NCBI GenBank assembly: GCA_024643985.1
Contig: JAHELW010000008.1
Span: 1-39,186 of the forward strand
From: Myxococcales bacterium
GTDB taxonomy: Bacteria; Myxococcota_A; Polyangia; Polyangiales; Houyiibacteriaceae
Direction of reading: 5' to 3'
DNA: 39,186 nt
In this document: positions 35,635 through 39,186 of the stretch, piece after piece
How the letters are laid out: the number at the start of each line of letters is the position of its first letter
How positions within the stretch are numbered: the stretch's first letter is position 1
The notes under the pieces: model-generated
Database searches by the model: none
The model's input: only the letters and a program-made list of their open reading frames with translations
What the model was told of the DNA's origin: nothing
Made by a program: the position numbers and the translations under genes

Positions 35635-36246
35635 TCACGGGCGCTTCGCGTCGTATGCGAAGCGCGCGAGCACACCGACGACCACGACGACGATGATAAA
35701 GAAAGTCGCTGCGGTGTAGCGCTCGGCGACGTCGCGGAGTAGGTCCCAGTTGCTGCCGACCGCATAGCCCGCACCCATCAGAAGTGCGTTCCACAGCAGC
35801 GCGGAGATTCCACCATAGAGAATCACCGCGCCTGCGCTCATACGTGAGAGCCCGGCGCCCAAAAAAAAGAAAGCGCGCAGCGCAGGTAGAAAACGGTTCA
35901 CCGTCAGGTACATCGGGCCGTGCTGGGAGTAGCCACGACGCACTGCGTCGAGAGCGCGTGTGGCCGTAGGCGTCTTCAGGAACGCGGGCCAACTTTCTTC
36001 GTGCTTCGCGAGCCACATACCAAACGCCCAAGCGACGAGACCGCCCGCGAGCGCACCGGCAGTCATCGACAAGTACACGAACAGCCAATGCAATTGCGCG
36101 CGGACCGCGAGCGCGACGGCGAACAACGCCACCGTATCCCCGGGAATTGGCGGAAAAACATACTCGATGCCCGCAGCCGCTGCGACGAGCAAGTACGCCC
36201 AGTACCGAGGGCCGTGCTCCAATGTATGCAGAAATTCGTCAAGCAC
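35635..36246 (-). CDS. DedA/VTT-domain (SNARE-associated-like) membrane protein
   Basis: The 203-residue polytopic protein has the DedA pattern: a re-entrant N-terminal region with AAGIEYVFPPIPGDTVALFA, then GALAGGLVAWAFGMWLA, the YSQHGPMYLTVNRFLPALRAFFFLGAGLSRM segment with the family arginines, and a closing hydrophobic helix. Related proteins act as undecaprenyl-phosphate or phospholipid flippases in other bacteria; that role is inferred here. The GTG start at 36246 has no Shine-Dalgarno sequence. It is convergent with sdhB. Confidence 0.85.
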   Translation of the reverse strand: MLDEFLHTLEHGPRYWAYLLVAAAAGIEYVFPPIPGDTVALFAVALAVRAQLHWLFVYLSMTAGALAGGLVAWAFGMWLAKHEESWPAFLKTPTATRALDAVRRGYSQHGPMYLTVNRFLPALRAFFFLGAGLSRMSAGAVILYGGISALLWNALLMGAGYAVGSNWDLLRDVAERYTAATFFIIVVVVVGVLARFAYDAKRP

Positions 36247-36346
36247 CGGAACAACACATACGCTTCGAACACCGGTTGCTTAGCACACGGATCGGCTAGA
36301 CATCAGCGCTCGATGGGTCAATCTACTTCAACGCAAGGATAGAAAC

Positions 36347-37165
36347 GTGGCGAGCGGAGATCCCTTGGTGTCGGTGTTGGAGCGTCCCGGTGTGCGGGTC
36401 GAAGACGTTGCCATCCTCCTCGCCAAGGAAGCCAACCCCTTGCTGGACGAGCACGCGCTTCGTCGCGGTCTCGACGGGCTGGGTGCTGAAACACTCATTC
36501 GCCGGGGCATGAGATCGACACCGGAGCGCGACGGACGGATCCTGGCGGAGCTTCTTTTCGAAGAGCTGGGCTTCGAGGGCGACAGGGACGACTACTACGA
36601 TCCGCGAAACAGCTACCTCGACCAAGTGATGGTGCGCCGGCGCGGGATTCCGATTTCACTTTCAGTGCTCACGATGGCAATCGGTGAACGCGCTGGGATG
36701 GACGTCGAGGGCGTTGGGTTCCCAGGTCACTTCTTGGTTCGAGTCGGTGGACCGGAAGGCGTTTACCAGGATCCTTTCCACGGCGGAGAGCTACTCGACG
36801 GAGATGGCTTGCGCGCCTTGGCGGCACGTTTCCTAGGCGCTGAGGTGGCCCTCCACCCGAGCTACCTCGAGCCGGTGGATTGCCACACCATCACGATTCG
36901 AATGCTCGCGAATCTCAAGAACGCTCATCGGCGTCGAGGCGAGTATGCCCGCGCGATGCTCGCGTGCGACCACCTCGTCGAGCTGACGCAGGCTCCCGAG
37001 CATCGGCGGGACCGCGGTCTTTTGGCCCATGCGCTCCGCACCTACGGAGCGGCAAGCGAGGATCTGGCCGCGTACCTCGAAGCACGCCCCAACGCCAAGG
37101 ACGCCAGCGTGATCAGCCTGGCCCTGGAGGAAGCCCGGGAGCAGGCCGACCAGGTCCTTCACTAG
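36347..37165 (+). CDS. SirB1-family protein (transglutaminase-like core plus helical repeat tail)
   Basis: The 272-residue product matches SirB1/YchA proteins. It has an N-terminal helical part, then the transglutaminase-like segment FEGDRDDYYDPRNSYLDQVMVRRRGIPISLSVLTMAIGERAG, then VEGVGFPGHFLVRVGG and YQDPFHGGELL, and a C-terminal TPR-like stretch (ANLKNAHRRRGEYARAMLAC). The transglutaminase cysteine is replaced in this family, and its biochemical role is not known. The GTG at 36347 follows AAGGATAG, a fair Shine-Dalgarno sequence. Two hairpins lie between it and hisC. Confidence 0.85.
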   Translation: MASGDPLVSVLERPGVRVEDVAILLAKEANPLLDEHALRRGLDGLGAETLIRRGMRSTPERDGRILAELLFEELGFEGDRDDYYDPRNSYLDQVMVRRRGIPISLSVLTMAIGERAGMDVEGVGFPGHFLVRVGGPEGVYQDPFHGGELLDGDGLRALAARFLGAEVALHPSYLEPVDCHTITIRMLANLKNAHRRRGEYARAMLACDHLVELTQAPEHRRDRGLLAHALRTYGAASEDLAAYLEARPNAKDASVISLALEEAREQADQVLH

Positions 37166-37176
37166 GCGGGGCGCCT
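37164..37176 (+). other. Hairpin at the stop codon of the SirB1-like gene
   Basis: AGGCG-GGG-CGCCT is a perfect five-base stem with a three-base loop that begins on the stop codon. It is followed by GCTTTA with no full T run. It may be a weak terminator and is the first of two hairpins in a 56-base gap. Confidence 0.35.
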
Positions 37177-37191
37177 GCTTTACACGGCCGC

Positions 37192-37212
37192 CGGGCGTGT
37201 CAAAAACGCCCG
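37192..37212 (+). other. Perfect seven-base hairpin upstream of hisC
   Basis: CGGGCGT (37192-37198) pairs with ACGCCCG (37206-37212) around the loop GTCAAAA, and the hisC ATG follows nine bases later. There is no T run. It could shield the start region of hisC or be a protein- or RNA-level control element. Confidence 0.4.
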
Positions 37213-37221
37213 ACCTTCGCG

Positions 37222-38316
37222 ATGTCGCTCGAATCCCTGAAATCTCTGTTTCGGCCCGAGCTCGAAGAGCTTTCCGCCTACCGCGTGCCCCCGCGGCCGC
37301 CCGAGGTGAAGCTCGACGCCAACGAAAGCCCCTGGCCTCTCACTCCAGAAGCCCGCGCTCGCTTGGCTAGCGTGATGCACGCGACCGACATCAACCGATA
37401 CCCGGACGGTCGGGCCACCGAGCTGCGGGAAGCGCTCGCCTGGGCGCTAGGCGGAAGCACCGACGAGTACGTGTTGGGCTCCGGGTCCGACGAGCTGATC
37501 GCTCTGCTCGCTACCGCGATGTGCCAACCTCGCGACGGCGCCGAGCGCCCGGCCGTCGTGTATCCCGATCCGACGTTCGTGATGTACGGAATCACCAGCC
37601 GTGCGCATGGTTGGAAGCCGATCGGTGTGCCGCTCGACGAGCGCTGGGACTTGGACGCGGACGCGATGGCAGAGACCATCGAACGCGAGCGCCCGAACCT
37701 GGTCTACTACGCCACACCCAACAATCCGACCGGCAACTGCTTCTCGCGCGAGAAAGTCGAAGCGCTCGTCGACGCCTTTCCCGACACCTTGCACGTGATC
37801 GACGAGGCCTACGGCGCGTACTCGGGACAATCCTATGCAACCCTCTGCGAGGAGCGTGCTCAGTGCGCGCTTCTCGGCACCCTATCGAAGGTTGGGTTTG
37901 CAGGCATTCGAGTCGGCTGGGTCCGCCTCGACGAGGCGCTTTCGGCGGAGCTCGAGAAGGTGCGACAGCCGTTCAATCTCAATACGGCATCGCAGGTGGT
38001 GGCTAGGCTCGCCCTGACCGACCTCGCACCCCTGCTCGAAACGCAGATCACCAGCATCGTCGCCGAGCGTGAGCGGCTCGCGGCGGAGCTCGATCGCCAC
38101 GGCGCGCTCCACTGCTTCCCGAGCGACGCGAACTTCCTGCTCGTCCGGTACACGGGTGACGTCGAGGAGCTGTGTCGCGCCCTTTTGGACCGAGAAATCG
38201 CGGTGAGGCAGTTCAAGCACGGCAATTCCCGGCTCCGGAGTTGCGTTCGGATCACGATTGGGACACCTGAGGAGAATCAGCGCCTCGTCGAGGCGCTCGG
38301 CGATATACTAGGCTGA
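37222..38316 (+). CDS. hisC: Histidinol-phosphate aminotransferase family (HisC-like)
   Basis: The 364-residue PLP enzyme has HisC-type motifs: KLDANESPWPLTPEA at the start, NRYPDGRATELREALA, LGSGSDELIALLATA, the ATPNNPTGN cofactor loop, the VIDEAYGAYSG aspartate and the PLP lysine in LLGTLSKVGFAGIRVGW. It closes with the family RSCVRITIGTPEENQRLVEAL. HisC transfers the amino group of glutamate to imidazole-acetol phosphate in histidine synthesis. No other his gene is in the window, so a role on aromatic or other amino acids is possible. I chose the ATG at 37222 because upstream codons lie in the SirB1-like gene and in a hairpin. Confidence 0.87.
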   Translation: MSLESLKSLFRPELEELSAYRVPPRPPEVKLDANESPWPLTPEARARLASVMHATDINRYPDGRATELREALAWALGGSTDEYVLGSGSDELIALLATAMCQPRDGAERPAVVYPDPTFVMYGITSRAHGWKPIGVPLDERWDLDADAMAETIERERPNLVYYATPNNPTGNCFSREKVEALVDAFPDTLHVIDEAYGAYSGQSYATLCEERAQCALLGTLSKVGFAGIRVGWVRLDEALSAELEKVRQPFNLNTASQVVARLALTDLAPLLETQITSIVAERERLAAELDRHGALHCFPSDANFLLVRYTGDVEELCRALLDREIAVRQFKHGNSRLRSCVRITIGTPEENQRLVEALGDILG

Positions 38317-38319
38317 ACG

Positions 38320-39186
38320 ATGTCAGCAGTGACCAAGCGAGACGCGACGCCCGAGCGCGCGATCGAGGCGCTGAAGTGGGCGGCGGACGTGGCTTCGGAA
38401 CCCCGTCTCCTCGAGGAGCGGCCCGAGCGACCTGCGCCTGCGGAGTGGCGCGCGGTTCCGCGAGCGGTGTTGCGTACGCACCTGGACCGCCTGTTGACCT
38501 CCAAGCATCCCGAGCCGGGCCTAGACGCGATTGAATCGGTAGGCTGCCTCGACGCCTGGCTTCCCGAGGTGGCGGCCATGGTCGGCTTCGGAGACAACGA
38601 ATGGCGTCACAAGGACGTTTGGAAGCACACCAAGCAGGTCGTCAAGCAATCCGTGCCGCGTTTGGAAGTTCGTTGGGGCGCGCTCCTTCACGACATCGGC
38701 AAACCCAAGACCCGGCGCATCGACGACCGCGGCAACGTGACGTTTCATGGTCACGCCAAAGTCGGTGCGTCGATGTTCCGCAAGCGCGTCGCCGACCGCC
38801 TCGGCTTCGAGGGCTTCGAGCGCGAGCGCGTACACTTTCTGATCTTGCACCATCTACGCGCCGCTCAGTACGAGGAGGACTGGACCGACGCGGCCGTCCG
38901 CCGGTTCTACAAGCAGATGGACGACGGGCTTCGCGACCTGCTCGACTTGAGCCGTGCAGACATCACGACGAAGCGGCCTGAGAAGCGACGCCGCGGGGTT
39001 CGTCAAATCAGCTTGCTGGCAAAACGCATTCGCGACCTCAAAGAGGAAGACGCAAAGGTAGCGCCGCTTCCAAAAGGGCTCGGTACGCGCATCATGGAAG
39101 CCTTCGGGGTCCCTCCGTCGAAACGGTTGGGCGACTTGATGAAGCAGCTCGCGTCGGCGGCCGAGGCCGGCGAAATCGAGCCGCAG
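38320..39186 (+). CDS. HD-domain protein related to CCA-adding enzymes but without the head domain (3' end outside window)
   Basis: The frame is open from the ATG at 38320 to the window end (289 codons). Residues about 50-90 (VLRTHLDRLLTSKHPEPGLDAIESVGCLDAWLPEV) resemble the RNA-binding/neck region of tRNA nucleotidyltransferases. The following HD domain has the metal residues: DVWKHTKQVV (H103), ALLHDIGKPKT (H124, D125), FHGHAKVGA (H143 and H145) and LILHHLRA (H177, H178). The nucleotidyltransferase head with its GSxxRD and DxD motifs should precede these and is absent, so CCA addition is not possible for this polypeptide alone. A phosphohydrolase role is plausible. TATACT lies ten bases before the ATG, which is three bases past the hisC stop. 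Confidence 0.75.
   Translation, partial: MSAVTKRDATPERAIEALKWAADVASEPRLLEERPERPAPAEWRAVPRAVLRTHLDRLLTSKHPEPGLDAIESVGCLDAWLPEVAAMVGFGDNEWRHKDVWKHTKQVVKQSVPRLEVRWGALLHDIGKPKTRRIDDRGNVTFHGHAKVGASMFRKRVADRLGFEGFERERVHFLILHHLRAAQYEEDWTDAAVRRFYKQMDDGLRDLLDLSRADITTKRPEKRRRGVRQISLLAKRIRDLKEEDAKVAPLPKGLGTRIMEAFGVPPSKRLGDLMKQLASAAEAGEIEPQ

Overview
The window is a dense, high-GC chromosomal segment, about 35 protein genes in 39 kb with no intergenic gap longer than about 255 bases. Gene content points to a myxobacterium-like member of the former Deltaproteobacteria (Myxococcota). The supporting traits are a heterodimeric B12-dependent methylmalonyl-CoA mutase with its MeaB chaperone, a GTP-type PEP carboxykinase, a three-gene type-B succinate dehydrogenase, several lipoproteins and secreted murein hydrolases, and a CxxxxCH haem lipoprotein. 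This assignment is inference from gene families; no rRNA or other marker is present. I saw no tRNA, rRNA, CRISPR array, transposase, integrase or prophage gene, and the region reads as core genome.

Layout. Bases 1-2540: the end of an MBL-fold hydrolase gene, two tandem UPF0145 (YbjQ-like) genes and a crotonase, all + and tightly packed. 2555-6743: a NifU-C-like protein without its cysteines (-), then TetR regulator, MepA-type murein endopeptidase and RNase D with overlapping start/stop codons, then an AI-2E/PerM family permease. 6730-11944 (-): mutA-mutB-meaB, each junction a GTGA overlap. 11992-14565 (-): a Wzz/GumC-like protein with a degenerate, split cytoplasmic domain. 14654-20323 (+): a small membrane protein, a second MepA, a YheT-type alpha/beta hydrolase and a 1036-residue NlpC/P60 lipoprotein. 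20325-25037 (-): an envelope cluster (TonB-C-like lipoprotein, duplicated-domain/beta-barrel protein, haem lipoprotein), a DUF547 protein and a HAD phosphatase. 25088-26652 (+): M50 protease and TPR protein. 26639-28721 (-): a phytoene-desaturase-like oxidoreductase and a small barrel-like protein. 28976-35609 (+): pckG, a KamA-family radical SAM enzyme and sdhCAB. 35635-36246 (-): DedA. 36347-39186 (+): SirB1-like protein, hisC, and an HD protein that runs off the window.

Function. Methylmalonyl-CoA mutase makes succinyl-CoA from propionyl units, succinate dehydrogenase carries succinate to the quinone pool, and PEP carboxykinase draws oxaloacetate into gluconeogenesis, so the window holds a propionate/acyl-CoA to PEP route in two blocks. 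Three separate murein hydrolases and several outer-membrane or periplasmic proteins form the second theme.

The most useful observations beyond annotation are: (i) a recurring extended -10-like box (TGCTAnnnT or TAnnnT) only 6-7 bases before many start codons, which predicts leaderless transcripts; (ii) a Wzz-like protein whose kinase-like domain lacks a P-loop and is interrupted by a long disordered insert; (iii) a secreted protein with two copies of an unrecognised domain joined to a beta-barrel; (iv) a possible second cysteine-peptidase-like fold in the NlpC/P60 lipoprotein; (v) a cysteine-less NifU-C-like protein; (vi) an HD protein resembling a CCA-adding enzyme without its catalytic head. 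I did not find a clearly new multi-gene system.
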